NCBI GenBank assembly: GCA_019009955.1
Contig: JADPXZ010000007.1
Coordinates: 6,092,501 to 6,156,500, forward strand
DNA from: Riptortus pedestris
Taxonomy: Eukaryota; Arthropoda; Insecta; Hemiptera; Alydidae
Direction of reading: 5' to 3'
DNA length: 64,000 bases
Part shown: positions 22,551 to 35,214 of the stretch, piece after piece
Position numbering within the stretch: the first letter of the stretch is position 1
Layout of the letters: each line of letters begins with the position of its first letter
The notes under the pieces: generated by a model
Told to the model about the DNA's origin: nothing
Seen by the model: the letters and a program-made list of their open reading frames with translations, nothing else
Database searches by the model: none
Translations under genes and position numbers: made by a program

Positions 22551-23650
22551 AAGGAGTTGCGCAAGGTTAGCAACTCGGACGTATTCTATTTTAGCTATTA
22601 CTAGTCGAATCATCAGGGAAATACAACAACATTTTATCCATTCTGGCCCAATTTTGTTATTACATTTGAAACCATATTTATATAATGCTCATGATTTATT
22701 GATATATTTCTTATTGCGATTTAGCGCTTCTTTATTTTTTTTTTTATGGTGTTTTTTTGATATTATTATTATTTTGTGATGAGTTGCAGATTTCTGTACA
22801 GTGTCACATTACGGCAATTTGATCTCGCCTACATTTTTTCTTCGACGAACCTACATTCTCATTTCATTTCTTATATATTTTTTTATTTATATATATGACA
22901 TTATGTTATGTATAAAAACACATATTTTTTTTTTGTAGAAATTTATTGTGATTTATAATCCGATATATTTCTTGATTCATTTTATATAATTGATATATAT
23001 TTAACATATATTTTTGTTGTGATTTATATTCTAATTTTGTCATGAGATTCTGTGCGTAGGTAGCCGAGGGTTTAGATGTGCACGGCTTCCGATGGTGCGA
23101 GTTAAAAAAAAGTAGACCATATTTTACGTAAACATTTAAAATTTCTAATATTTTTATTATTGCATATATACATATATATATTTTTTAGGATACAAATAAT
23201 ATCAATTTTTATTTATTTATTTTTTTGTCTATATTTGATGAAGTGAAATATTTTTAATCTAAGAATTTATTGATGTGTAAAATTTGAATTTTATTTATTT
23301 TTATACATGAAACCATTTGATAATGGGTGACTACGAGGTTTTTATTAAGGAAACCACCTTGTGAAGTTCTGTAGTGGCCCACGTTTGTTATGTTCTCCTT
23401 AAAATCTCGAAAGTGTCTCAACTATTTTTTTAAAATTGAGAATGGTTTGTTTTTTTTTTATTCTTGAAACTCTTTATTATAAGGCGTTTTTAGAAAAATC
23501 TATGGAATAGTTTGTTAGGCCTGGTTTAAGAATAATTGGTAGGCCACCCATTTAAAGATGATTATTAATTAAAGAAAGGGGTGGAAAAAACACTTTATTA
23601 TTCATAATACTAATAAAATTATTCTATTTAGTGTATATAATATTTTTATA
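22551..23650. other. AT-rich non-coding stretch
   Basis: T-rich DNA with (TA)n islands and no recognised element, except a small GC-richer spot near 23058-23100 (GTAGCCGAGGGTTTAGATGT). Confidence 0.4.
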
Positions 23651-23651
23651 C

Positions 23652-24545
23652 TACACTAGCTGAGATACCCAGTTTTGCACGGGAATTCGTTTGAGGCTGA
23701 ATGGGGATAGCATTTTTTTTTGGCAAGGCTTTACTTTGCACAATATTTTGACATTTACCCTTCCGAGTGTTTAGGGTTTATACCCGTCGTTGCTGTGGAT
23801 TTGTTAATAATAAAATTCATTTTTTATGTAAGATTTCACTGGTTATATTTCCCGTCTTCTGTGCATTATGCATAGATTTGAATTATTAAGGACAAAATAT
23901 TAACATAGATTTGAATTTATTATTCCAGGTGAGGTACCTGGTAGTTGATATTGGAAAGAATTGTTGAGCATATCAATATTTCTATGCGAATTACTTGCTT
24001 CATACATTTTTCCCGAAAAAAAAGTATAAAACAAAAGTAACTCTAAATAACAAAGTAAACAACATTTGTTATGAGCACATTTATCGAAAAACAAATAGTC
24101 AATGAAATATCGCGAGTTTTTATTTCAAGCCTCCCTTATAACACTCACTCCCGTTTGGACCTACAAATTTTAATATAGCTTATAATCATGTAAGAATTAG
24201 TGCCCGACAAAATTGTTGGCTCCCGCTTTAGTATTTAGTGTATATCTCGTTTATACTTTGTTATACGACAAAAGTGAATATAACAAACGTTACTCTGAAT
24301 AACAAAATAAACAACTTTTATCCTGTGCATATTTGCCGAGAAACCGATAGTAAACGAAATATGGCTATATTTAATTTGAGTCGTCCGTTGGTAGCGCCAC
24401 TCCTACCTCCATCTGCCTTGGGCTGATTTGTGAATCTAAACCATCCACGGCGTCACCCAAACGCATACAATTCATTCAAATCGCTCCAGCCGTTTAGGAA
24501 CAGTTCACTCACATACACACAACTACACTAGAATTATATAAAGAT
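23652..24545 (+). mobile_element. RTE-like retroposon copy (non-coding)
   Basis: Starts ACTAGCTGAGATACCCAGTT and ends with TCGCTCCAGCCGTTTAGGAA, CTCACATACACACAACTACA and CTAGAATTATATAAAGAT. The 3' half is nearly identical to 45385-45720. No reverse-transcriptase frame. Confidence 0.65.
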
Positions 24546-25500
24546 ATTTTAAGATTATGAGTGGCCTCCTGTTGACCATTTTGCCATTTATAAGTTTTAG
24601 AAGTGAGTAAACAATAAAGTAATTTTGTTTATATTATGATTTAATATTCATCTTTAAATGGGTGGTTTCCCATTAACCAATAAGTACCAGTAATAATTTT
24701 CTCTTAAAATTCTGGTCTTGAATTTGGCCCAATAAACCCACGTTGTTTAATTCAGCAATGTTCATTATCCATCTCACAGCTGAAGTAACTTTCATAATTT
24801 AGTTACACTTCAGTGTTTAATTTCTCTTGCGATTCTTCTATTTACTTCATCGTGGAAACCCCTTTTGCTCATGGGACTTGTGAAGTCGACCTTCCTGGTT
24901 GCATTTTTGTTCCCCAAACTGGTTAAGCAAACTTCATTTTTTATTCCCTTTCCTTACAATCGTTGCAAAAACATTTTCCGTTTCAAACTTATGAAACGGC
25001 ATATACCACTTGTAATTTTCCTCTCAGTTCATTGTAATATATTTTGTTCATCAGAGTTGTGAAGAAAATGTTTTTTCTAGTTTTTGCTTTTCAAACCCAT
25101 ACATTCTTGCCTTCAACTGAAACTGTTCTAGAAACTTGTTCTACACTTAAAACTGGTCAAGCAAATGAAATATGTTTGTTTATTCGCTTGCTTTCAACTG
25201 TAGATACTAGTTATCCACTTCAAACTGGTTAAGGTTAATTCACATATAATTTTTGCATATTAAGTTATGTTGAATTCCCCGATATATCTTATTTCTCTCT
25301 GCACTGAACATTAAGTATGGGATTGGATTTAAGACCATTTCGGTTTTTGAAATTAAGATTTACTGTTTTTCCTTATACTTTGGAAACCCATTTTCCTGCC
25401 ATGTCTATAGAATTTTGCCGCCAAAATTCTTATTTGTTATGTTTAGTAAATCATATTCCCAAATTGACAAACACATTTTCCTTCTCTTCTCTCCATTAGC
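24546..25500. other. Unassigned AT-rich sequence
   Basis: Contains weakly repeated phrases around TTCAACTG and CAAACTGGTTAAG, but no clear unit, exon or RNA gene. Confidence 0.35.
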
Positions 25501-26310
25501 CTTTTTCATTTTCCCACTTTATATTTCATTCTGTTATCTTCCATTTATATTTATCCCCTCATTTTTCTTTCCTCTCACTTTATTCCCTCCTTTTCCTATT
25601 AGATTTATTCCTTCATTTTCCTTCCATTTACATTTATTCTCTCATTTTCCTAATTATTTAGTCCCCCATTTTTCTATTTATATTTATTCCCTCATTTTTC
25701 TATTATATTTATTCCCTCATTTTTCTATTATGTTTATTCCCTCATTTCCCTTCTCCCACTTTATATTTATTCCCTCATTTTCCTATTATGTTTATTCCCT
25801 CATTTCTCTTCTCCCACTTTATATTTATTCCCTCATTTTCCTATTATGTTTATTCCCTCATTTTCCTTCTCCCTCTTTATATTTATTCCCTCATTTTCCT
25901 TCTCCCTCTTTATATTTATTCCCTCATTTTCCTTCTCCCTCTTTATATTTATTCCCTCATTTTCCTTCTCCCTCTTTATATTTATTCCCTCATTTTCCTA
26001 TTATGTTTATTCCCTCATTTTCCTTCTCCCACTTTATTTTTGTTCTGTCATCTTCCATTTATATTTATTCCCTCATTTTCCTATTATGTTTATTCCCTCA
26101 TTTTCCTTCTCTCACTTTATTTTTATGCCGTCATCTTCATTTATATTTTTTCCCTTCACTCCCTCATTTTTTATTTCCTTCACCTCTTTATATTTTATTT
26201 GTCCTTTATTTTCCTTCTCTCCCTCAATCTTTTATGGCCTTCATCTCCTTTTATTTTTATTTCCTTCACACCCTTAATCTTTTATTAGTCCATTATTCCC
26301 TTTACTTCAT
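25500..26310 (+). repeat. 33-bp pyrimidine-rich minisatellite
   Basis: Unit TATTTATTCCCTCATTTTCC then TTCTCCCTCTTTA, best preserved at 25850-26000. The 33-bp period keeps all + frames open and gives 11-residue periodic Phe/Ser/Leu/Ile peptides (up to 302 residues), which are not genes. Similar CCCTCATTTTCC text resumes at 26575 after a GC-rich insert. Confidence 0.9.
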
Positions 26311-26328
26311 GGGGTATTGTTGACTTAC

Positions 26329-26389
26329 CGGGCCGCCGCATGAAAACGTGAAGTAGAGGGATCAAGGATGGGTAGACGGGCGGGGGCAG
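26329..26389 (-). CDS. Possible seventh exon of the minus-strand gene
   Basis: On the minus strand a strong donor (CCCG then GTAAGT) closes a short GC-rich frame reading AAPARLPILDPSTSRFHAAA. The acceptor would be GGGCTAG ending at 26390, preceded by T/G-rich rather than pyrimidine-rich sequence. It starts in phase 1, which matches the phase-1 end of the exon at 45724-45954, giving KLVFT-AAPARLP. It ends in phase 2. GC content stands out from the surrounding T-rich minisatellite. Against it: the acceptor is weak, the intron would be 19 kb, and a single 61-bp match can be chance. Confidence 0.4.
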
Positions 26390-26578
26390 CTAGCCCAAGG
26401 CCCCCCCACAAATCCCCCCAAACAAAAAACAAACCGACCACAACCATTAAACCAAAACACCCACAAAAAACTACCACGACGCCAACACCAATCCACCCAT
26501 AATAAATAATACCCACCCATCTGACAAATTCCTTCAACCCAGTAAAAATAAAAACAACCAAAAATCCTAATAAATCTC
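26390..26578. other. Unusual C/A-rich spacer beside the possible exon
   Basis: The + strand is rich in CCCC and AAAAC (CAAACAAAAAACAAACCGAC), quite unlike the T-rich minisatellite on either side. With 26329-26389 it forms a roughly 250-bp block interrupting the CCCTCATTTTCC array. Confidence 0.5.
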
Positions 26579-26609
26579 ATTTTCCTTCACTCCCTCACTA
26601 TTTTTTATT

Positions 26610-27480
26610 TCAATAGATCACTTTTTTCGTATTATATACACTGACTTTTGAAATGTTATATATTTAAATTTTATTAAAATGATTCTATATATATTATAAC
26701 AATATGTATGTTACAAAAAAAAAATATAAAATTGAGACTATAAATATTTTAACTAGGGCATTATAGACGATAAACTCGCTCAGCCAAGAAAAGAGAAATC
26801 ATTCCAAATATCTTTATATCAAAAGATATAGAAAAAACAATTAAACAAATGCACATGAACGTGTATGACAAGAAAATACGAAATGCTTGGAATAGAAAAC
26901 GATAAATTACTTTAGGAAATTTATAATACGGTAAGTGAAACAATTATTTTTACTTATGTTGGTTTCTACTTTTTTATTTATTTATTTTTTTTTTGTCCCC
27001 TCCCTCCCGAAACGTATATATATATACATACATATATATACAGACACTCAATGAAATATATTTTGCAATGTCTTAAACGAATATATCTAGGCTTAATATA
27101 AATAATAATATTTCGCTGATATTTTGTCTTGCAATATTTATTTAACATGTTTTTACAATTTTTTGTTTATTTCCATGTTGTTTAAATAAATATGTATTGA
27201 TATATTGCATATATATTTGATATTTCGATATATATCGTGTATTTCAGATATATTTATTAATGCATTTATTTATTTGTACCATATATATTTCATGCATTTA
27301 AATATGTGCACTTTTTCAATTTATGCATTTTTTTTTTATGATGAAACAAAAATATTTATTCTGCTGATGCTATAATAATTTATTTGTTGTCTGATTTGTT
27401 TTTATATTTGTTTTGAAAATGTTTTTGTCGTGTCTGTTTCTTTTTTTTTTCGTTTTGCTGGTGTAGTTTTTATTGGGTTG
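26610..27480. other. AT-rich non-coding stretch
   Basis: TA-rich with scattered ATATAT runs. The minus-strand frame at 26761-26943 has no splice or start context. No features supported. Confidence 0.4.
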
Positions 27481-27489
27481 GGCCCTAAG

Positions 27490-28580
27490 CAGCATTCTGC
27501 CGTGCGACTCGCTAATTAGTGCGTTAGTTACTCGCGTAATTGTATGGTTTTGCAACCTCTCTAATTAGTACGGTTAGCCAACTTACTTATTAGTGTGCTT
27601 AGCAACTCACTTATTTAGTGCTGTTAGCAACTCTCTAATTAGTGCGGTTAGCAACTCGCTATTTAGTGTGGCTAGCAAACTAGCTAGTTAGTGCTGTTTG
27701 CAACTCGCTACATGAGAGTAATTAGCAACTCTAATTGGGTGTGGTTTGCAACTCGAATAGTATGGTTAGCAAACTCACTATTAGTGTGGTTAGTAACTAC
27801 CGCTAATTAGTATGGTTAGCAACTTGCTAATTGGTATGATTAGTCAACTCACTTATTAGTGTGGTGTTAGCATTCACGATTAGATGTGCGGTAGCAACTC
27901 GCTAATTGGTGTGGTAGGCAACTCCGCTAATTTTTACATCTATAAACACGCTAATTGGTACGATTAGCAACTGGCTATTGGTTTGATTAGCAACTCTCTA
28001 ATTAGTGTGGTTAGCAACTCACTGATTAGTGCTGTTAGCAACTCGCTAATTAGTGTGGTTAGCAACTCGGTAATTAAGGCGGGTTAGGCAACTGGCTAAT
28101 TAGTGTGATTATTAAATTCGCTAATTAGTGCGGATAGCAACTCTCTAATTGGGTAGTGGATTAGCAACTCGCTAATCGGTTTGGTTAGCAACACGGAATT
28201 AGGGCGGTAGCAAACTGGCTAATTATTGCGGTTAGTAACTCGCTAATTAGTGCGGTTAGCAACTCTCTAATTAGTGTGGTTAGCAACTCGCTAATTAGTG
28301 CGGTTAGCAACTCTCTAATTAGTACAGTTAGAGCGAATTGCTGATAAGTGTTGTAGCAACTCGGCTGATTAATGTGATTCAGCAACTCTCTTAATTAGTA
28401 TGTATAGCAACTCTGCTGTTAGTGTCGGTTAGCAACTTTCGCTGGATTAGTGCGGTAGCAACTCGCTGATATGTTGCAGTTTTAGCAACTCTCTAATTAG
28501 TGCGGTTAGCAACTTGCTAATTGGTACAGTTAACAACTCACTTATTAGTGCGGTTAGCAACTCGCTAATTAGTGTTGCCC
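27490..28580 (+). repeat. 24-bp minisatellite (GGTTAGCAACTCGCTAATTAG)
   Basis: About 45 units of GGTTAGCAACTCGCTAATTA plus GTGT or GTGC. Units alternate mainly CTCGCT and CTCTCT. Frequent single-base insertions disturb the period outside 28000-28320. The array stops at a GC spike (TGCCCCCCGCGGCAGTGCGC). Confidence 0.9.
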
Positions 28581-28919
28581 CCCGCGGCAGTGCGCCTACG
28601 GGTGGCTCAAATTCAAACAACCTTCCGCGTACATTTTGTTGAGAAAATCAACATTATTTCTACGCCACTTTTCATATTAGTATTTGATTCGGAGACTTGT
28701 CCAATATATATATGTTAATGTATTTCTATTCCTTAGGATAACATACTCTTGTTGGACTTACTTAAATATACATACAGCTTGTGGATAAATAGCGAGCGAC
28801 AAGATAAGTGAGGCATTGGTTTTTTTTGCAGGAAAAATGTTTAGAAATTAGATAATTCATTTATATACTCGACTATTTCACTTTATATAAATTCCCTTTA
28901 TCTTTTATTAATTAGCAAT

Positions 28920-30250
28920 TGTCCTTTTTTTCCCTTCTCTCCCTCAATTTTAAATTATTTCCCTTCATTTTCCACCCTTTATCTTTTATTAAAATAAATG
29001 TTCCTTTATTTTCCCTTCTCATTCCCTCAATCCTTTTAGTTCCTTCACTCCCTTTATCTGTTTGTCCCAAAATGGTCAGAAAAGATAAATGTGCTAAGGT
29101 TTATTTTTCTTAAAGTGAAGGAATTGAAAGATAAATTACACTCCTTTATCCTTTTTTTTTTTCCTTCACCCCCTCAATTTTTATTTCCTTCACACCCTTT
29201 ATCTTTATATCCTTTTTTGTCCTTTATTTCCCTTCTCTCCCTCCAAATCTTTTAGTTCCTTCACTCCCTTTATCTTTTGTCCATTACACCCCTTCAAATC
29301 TTTTTTTTTTCCTTCACCCCTCATTTTATTTCCTCACACCTCTTTATCTTTTTTGGTCCTTTATTTCCCTTCTCTCTCTATTCTTTTAGTTTCCTCACTC
29401 CCTTTATCTTTTATCACTTTTCCCCATTACACCCCTTTAATCTTTTTAGTTCCTTCACCTCACCTCTAACCCTCAATGCTTTTAATCCCCTTCACTCCCT
29501 TTATCTAAATTTACTTCCTTCAACTCCCTCATATCTTTTTAGTTCCTTCACTTCCTTTATCATTCTGGCGTTTATTCCCTTCACACCCCAATGTTTTAGT
29601 GGTGAGGAACTCTTGGTTTCTTTTTTCCCTTCACTCTCTTCTTATCTTTCCTCCCTTTTATTTTTTCCCCTTCACTCCACTTTAGCTCCCCCACCCTCTT
29701 CACTCCCTTTATCTTTATCCTTTTTTCCTTCACTCTTTTAGCTCCTTTCACACCCTTTATCTTTTTTTACTTTTATTTTCCTTCTCTCCCTCAATTTTCT
29801 AGTTCCTTCGCTCACTTTATCTTTATCTTTTTTAGTCAATTTAACTCCCTTTATCTTTATCCTTTTTTCCCCCTTCAACCCATATATGTTTATGTTCCTT
29901 CACTCCCTTTATCATTTTTTCTTTCCTTCACTCCGTTTATCTTAATCTTTTTTTCCTTCCTTCACTCCCTTTATCTTTTTTTCCTTCCTTCACTCCCTTT
30001 ATTTTTTTCCTTCATTCACTCCCTTTATCTTTTTTTCCTTCCTTCACTCCCTTTATCTTTTTTTTCCTTCCTTCACTCCCTTTATCTTTTTTTTCCTTCC
30101 TTCACTCCCTTGATCTGTTTTTTCCTCCCTTCATTCCCTTTATCTTTATATTTTTTCCCCCCCTTCAATCTCTTAACCTTCTATTTCCTTCCCTCCCAAT
30201 TTATTATCTATTCATTAATTCCCTTTCATCTACTTCATTCATGCCCTCTT
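28920..30250 (+). repeat. 28-bp pyrimidine-rich minisatellite (CCTTCACTCCCTTTATC)
   Basis: Unit CCTTCACTCCCTTTATCTTT plus TTTTCCTT, best at 29940-30120. It looks related to the array at 25.5-26.3 kb (CCCTCATTTTCCTTCTCCC). The + strand is pyrimidine-rich. Open frames are periodic artefacts. Confidence 0.9.
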
Positions 30251-30850
30251 CCTTTCTCCTGCCTTCCCTTTTCATATATCCCTTGATTCTCATTTGCAGT
30301 TCTTATTATTACTACTTGTGTTACTATTTTACCGCCAGTCCATGGCTCAGCAGACAAAGTCTCCGAATCTTTTACTACCGACTTAGCCGGGCGTAGAAAT
30401 TTCGCAATTTTCTCTACTCTACGTACGCTTTCTGCTTCAAAATATATTAAACCTCATATACATATATATCTATTATACTATTATATATTTCTCACATATA
30501 TATAACCATATTTCATTTATTTAAATTAATAAAATATATATTCAATTCGTTTTACATTGCAAAGTGTAAGTTTTTCTAGTAGCGATGCATGCTCTCTCTC
30601 AAACGACGATCTGCCTTTCAGCTCTCCTTCAAAAACAAAAAAAAACACAAAACTAAAAAATATAACTCAAAATTTGAGGTAGAACATAATTTTTTTTACC
30701 AAAAAATCAACCCTTGTTGTAATTTGTTATTTATTCTCCCCATACACTTATTTTTTATATTGTTCTTTTATGGATATTAATAAAAATTTGAGTGCTGACT
30801 AGTTTTATTTTGTTTTCATCTTGCTTTGCTCATAGGTTGTAAGTTTATAT
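30250..30850. other. Unassigned sequence
   Basis: AT-rich, with no repeat unit or exon I can support; contains a CGGGCGTAGAAATTTCGC segment near 30388. Confidence 0.35.
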
Positions 30851-30851
30851 A

Positions 30852-31301
30852 CACTCAGCCGCAAAAAAAAACCGGCCACTTCATTTTTGTCGTATTAAAA
30901 GCTAATTTTCATCAATTTTCTTTATGTGGCTATTCTAGTTATTACAGAGAATTTAGAGTCTAAGTCCATTGAACTAATCCCTTCAGGATTAGTAAACAAT
31001 TAGATAAAACTCAGATTAGATTTATTTGTTGTCAAGTTGATCCATTCTAAACTGTAAGTAGTTTTTCGCACATTTAAACATCTTTAATTATTAACCAAGC
31101 ATTTCCTTTAATTAATTTTTTTATTTCGGTCCAGAATAATGGGTCTTTCAAACTTAGATGGAAGGCCGCAGCTTACGTTACATTGCCGAAACGCTTCGGC
31201 TAGCCAAGTCTACCATTCACTGTAATAAAAATGAAGAATAATTTTTTTTTTTTTTAAATGTGTTAATTTATCTTTTTTTTTTTATTTTGTATTTTTGTGT
31301 A

Positions 31302-31310
<9 letters not shown>
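30852..31310 (+). mobile_element. Tc1/mariner-like element, truncated copy
   Basis: Starts with CACTCAGCCGCAAAAAAAAA after a TA. It carries a transposase remnant reading LRYIAETLRLAKSTIH (about 31165-31215), the second helix-turn-helix type found at the N-terminus of Tc1-like transposases. Its body is the reverse complement of the complete copy at 61074-61735, but the right end is replaced by (TA)n at about 31305. Confidence 0.7.
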
Positions 31311-31340
<30 letters not shown>

Positions 31341-31454
31341 ATATTTTACTTTTTTTTTTTTTTTTAAATTCGATTAGTTCAGCATTTTAATACATTTTGT
31401 GACTTATAGTTTTAGGATAGGTTTGTTTAGTGTGCATAGTTTTTCTTTTGTTTG

Positions 31455-31495
<41 letters not shown>
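31305..31495. repeat. (TA)n microsatellites
   Basis: Two TA tracts (31307-31337 and 31456-31492) flank about 120 bp of T-rich sequence. The IYIYIY frames across them are artefacts. Confidence 0.85.
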
Positions 31496-31496
<1 letters not shown>

Positions 31497-31749
31497 CAAA
31501 ATAACCAAGGTAAGTACACACGGCTCATACGTTATTAGTATTACAGATGTGGATTTAAATTTTAAGAAAAAAGTAAGAAAAGCTAAAAACAGAAACGAGA
31601 AGAAAATTTCTCCGGAAGAAAGGACGACAGTTCATACGAGCAGTTTACTCTACAAACTTTTAGTAAGGATCTTCATAATCTAAACACTATATACACTATA
31701 AAAAAAAACTCAACTAAATATTCATAAATTTATTAAGTCATTAAATTAA

Positions 31750-32003
31750 CACAAGGGCTGCGTTAACTAAGCAGATTTCCCATGTGCATTTATCTCGAAA
31801 AGTAAAAGTTCAATGAGAAGAATATTTGGTATTTAAGCTTGGAATAATGCGGTTTATTATATAACAGATTATTGTTTATGTGACACGAGCAGGAGTGGGG
31901 CTTTGCTCGAGGATGAAAACTGAAAAATGCTAATATTTATAGGAAATTTAATTTGCAATAAGATTGATTCTATACAAAGTTCAATGAGAACAATATTTGG
32001 TAT
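31750..32003 (-). repeat. Dispersed element interrupted by the piggyBac insertion (left part)
   Basis: Contains CGTTAACTAAGCAGATTTCC, GACACGAGCAGGAGTGGGGC and half a MITE-like unit. The text TTTGGTATTTAA just before the insertion continues as GCTTCAAATAAAATAC after it (33213), as in uninterrupted copies such as 31840 and 43515. Confidence 0.6.
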
Positions 32004-32007
32004 TTAA

Positions 32008-33208
32008 CCCTCGTCTCCTACGGTGGTTCTTCCTCCCACATTTCCTACGGTGGGTCGGATCCGACCATGCTGGCTTCTGAAGGGCGTAATCATTAAAGAA
32101 ATCATTAATTGTGCAGGAAAAGGATAAATATTGATTTAAAACTAAAAAAATATATATATATGTTTTTATTTACTTTAATGTTTAAAAAAGTTAACATTGA
32201 TACTTATATCAGTCTTCATTGTCTTTTGACAGTCTTTTAAAGCTATATACTTAAACTATATAAAAAAATACAAAATAAAGGAGCAAAAGTGAGAATTAAA
32301 TTCAAGAAAACTTGTTGTCTAACCTGCATTTCTCGAGAATAAATTCAAATCGTGCTCGGGACATAGTACATCAAAACATGGGTGGACCATAAATTTGGAA
32401 AAACATTTCCTTGGTATTAAGGGTGGAATTTTCAATGTGTCACTCAAAAAAAGGAGGCCAAGAAAGGCTTTAAATTCTTCATTATTTGTAATGAAATATA
32501 CGAAACATCGCCATCGCCTGTAAATGAATGCCGCGTCCGTTCGATTTCTTCGTTTGTGTGCTTTACAACATCACTTATCATTTCGTCAGCAATGAAAAGT
32601 AAAAACAGTTTCAAAATATCCGTGATGCCTCTTGGGCCAGGATTTCCTCTGACCACATTGATTGTATGAACTCTGGAAAATTTTGATCGCATCGGTTCAG
32701 AGGACTTCCCCATCCTTGCCGAAATCGAAATTTATCGTCAAAAACCTGGTCATTTTTCAATACACACTCTCATCAGCATCGAATACATCCTCAACGTTGT
32801 GCAATATCTCATCTTCCTGCTCGGATGTACTATCCTCGTTTTCTTCCAATATGTCTTCATTCTCTTGGCTTCGAAAATCCTCCATAATTTCTTCCGGGGT
32901 CGTCAAAGTTTTATTGAATGTCATTCAAAAAAAAAATCGTGCATTCTTATGGGAATGTAGAAAAAATCTAAAGCATAGAACCTACGGTGGGTCGGATCCG
33001 ACCCCTAACTTATTTCCTACGGTGGGTTGGATCTGACCGAATGGGTAATAATGAGGAGAGGACACTTACCTGAGCGAAGTGGACTTGTCAGCCTTCCAGG
33101 CACTACTGCAGAGGAGGGTACCTAGGACCATGGAGTAGTCGGGGAAGCCAGGCGATTTTTAGACTACCGGCGCCCCGGTCGGATCCGACCCACCGTAGAA
33201 GATGAGGG
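32008..33208 (-). mobile_element. Decayed piggyBac-like transposon (1.2 kb)
   Basis: Ends are inverted repeats: CCCTCGTCTCCTACGGTGG on the left, and CCCTCATCTTCTACGGTGG when the right end is read in reverse. Both ends are flanked by TTAA (32004-32007, 33209-33212), the piggyBac target duplication. GTGGGTCGGATCCGACC motifs recur subterminally (about 32050, 32990, 33020, 33185). On the minus strand, a frame at 32713-32444 reads TINVVRGNPGPRGITD then a FLLFIADEMISDVVKHTN segment, matching the start of the piggyBac DDE domain. Upstream there is an acidic Glu/Asp-rich part with stops. The catalytic core is missing, so it cannot move itself. Confidence 0.85.
32444..32960 (-). pseudogene. piggyBac transposase remnant
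   Basis: Minus-strand frames covering an acidic N-terminal region (EENEDSTSEQEDE-like) and the beginning of the transposase core (PGPRGITD, LFIADEMISDVVKHTNEEIE). Stops and shifts separate the parts. The downstream three quarters of a normal 550-600-residue transposase, including the DDD residues and Cys-rich end, are absent. Confidence 0.7.
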
Positions 33209-33299
33209 TTAAGCTTCAAATAAAATACTTTGTAACATAATAGAATATTGTCAATATGAGATGAGCAGGAGTGGGGCTTCACTCAAGACTGAAAACTAA

Positions 33300-34393
33300 A
33301 AAAATGCAAATATCTCAGATAATAATCAAGATAGTGAAAAAATGTACATAACAACATTTATAGAACATTACATTTGCAATAAGATTGGTTCTGTAGGAAT
33401 TCTCGATCCGGCGCATAATAACGGAGATATTAAGAATTTTCGAAATCCTCCCCCTTGTCCGATTTCAGCCGTTAACGAACTTGATCTTTCTTTTTGCATA
33501 AAACGCTTACATATCAAGTTTAGTAAAGATAAAACAAAAATTGCGAACGCTAGAGCGGTAACAGACAAATATATATGTATACATACTGTTTAGAACGGAG
33601 CTCCTTTTCGTCATGAAAACTAAAAATTCCGTGAGGCAGGGGCTGCGTAAACTAAGCAGATTTCCCTCGTGAAGTTTAGTAATAGATAAATATACATACT
33701 GCTAACACAACACCGTGAATAAATACAAACGGAAATAAGAAATGTTTCATCCAATTTCAATAGCCTGCCGACAGGAAGCGTTAGGTTAGAAATGTAAACA
33801 AACGGGTCGGCCCGGCTCACACCGGAAAGAAAAACAATTACTGAAATATATCAGAATATAACCTATTAATTTTATTGCAAACTATTTACTATATCTAGTA
33901 CTGTAGTTTATAATGAAGCAGAATAATTGTTATCTCAATCAATCAAATTTTAGTAGTCCAAAACCTTAAAACAAGGAGGGGAGCGCCAGGACATATTTGC
34001 ATGTATCTCGTATAATAGTCTCTTGAATACAATATTTGGTATTTAAACTTCCAATAATGTGATTTATTATGTAACAGAGTATCGTTTACGTAACATGAGT
34101 AGAAGTGGCGGTTAACTGAAAAATGCAAATATCTCGGCTAATATTCAAGATAGAGAATAAATGTATATAACAATATTTATAGTAAATTTAATTTGCAATA
34201 AGATTGGTTATATACCATTTTTTGATCCGACGTATGGTAACGGAGATTTTTCAATAATCCTCCCTATAAACCCCCCCCCCCCCACTGGTTCGATTTCAGC
34301 CGTTAACGATCTTGATCTGTCCTTTTGTATAAACGTTTAAATATCCAGTTTGGTAAGGATCAAACGAAAAATGCGACCGCTAGAGCGGTAACA

Positions 34394-34444
<51 letters not shown>

Positions 34445-35160
34445 GAACGGAGCTCATTTTCGTCATCTCCTGACTAGGATCGATGGACATTTGAAGAAAA
34501 TTTTCAAAACTCGCGTCATGAGTACGACCTCAATAGCCGATTTCCCTTAAGGCAAATCTGCTAAAAGTCCGTGAGGCAGGGGCTGCGTAAACTAAGCAGA
34601 TTTCCCATGTGATGATTTACAATTGAGAAATTTCACGAGAGCTGACCAGTTAAGAAAACGGCCGAACTAGCTTTTAGCGGGAAAGCCACTCGTTCATTAG
34701 TAGTCCAGATTTAATAAAAATGCAAATATCTCGGTTAATATTCAAGATAGAGAATAAATGTATATGACAATATTTATAGGAAATTTAATTTGCAATAAGA
34801 TTTGTTCTGTACCATTTTTCGATCCGACGCATAATAACGGAGATATTTCGAATTTTCGAAAATCCTCCCCTCTAAACCCCCCTCCCACTAGTCCGATTTC
34901 AGCCGTTTAACGAACTTGATCTTTTCTTTTTACATAACACGACTAAATATCGAGTTTGGTAAACGATTGAACAAAAATTACGAACCGCTAGAGCTGTAAT
35001 CAGACAAAATAATATATAAAAATATATATATTATATATATATATATATATAATATAATATTATAATATATTATTAGATAGATAGAATATATACAGTTTTG
35101 AACGGACTTCATTTTCGTCATCTACTAGGTAGGATCGATGGACATTTGAGGAAAAAATTT
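33300..35160 (-). repeat. Cluster of MITE-like units and their host element, reverse orientation
   Basis: MITE-like units at about 33300-33440, 34115-34255 and 34720-34860, all in reverse, each followed by CCGATTTCAGCCGTTAACGA and TAGAGCGGTAACAGACA then (TA)n (34397-34438; 35025-35070), the CATCGATCCTAG-type module and the GGGGCTGCGTAAACTAAGCA module. The repeating order shows one composite family. No coding frames. Confidence 0.7.
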
Positions 35161-35214
35161 CGAAAAATTCTGTCATGAGTACAATCCTCAATAGCTGATT
35201 TGCCATTAAGAGAA

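Noticed and set aside
22381..22779. Recurring frames with ISVIMSxRVKCYRTNLVELL at 22.4, 36.3, 39.1, 51.9 and 58.8 kb
   Set aside because: They are the MITE-like unit read in one frame. The frame is not extended beyond the unit and copies have stops and shifts.
25415..26323. 302-codon + strand frame rich in Phe, Ser, Ile and Leu
   Set aside because: It follows the 33-bp minisatellite period exactly and has parallel open frames in the other two phases.
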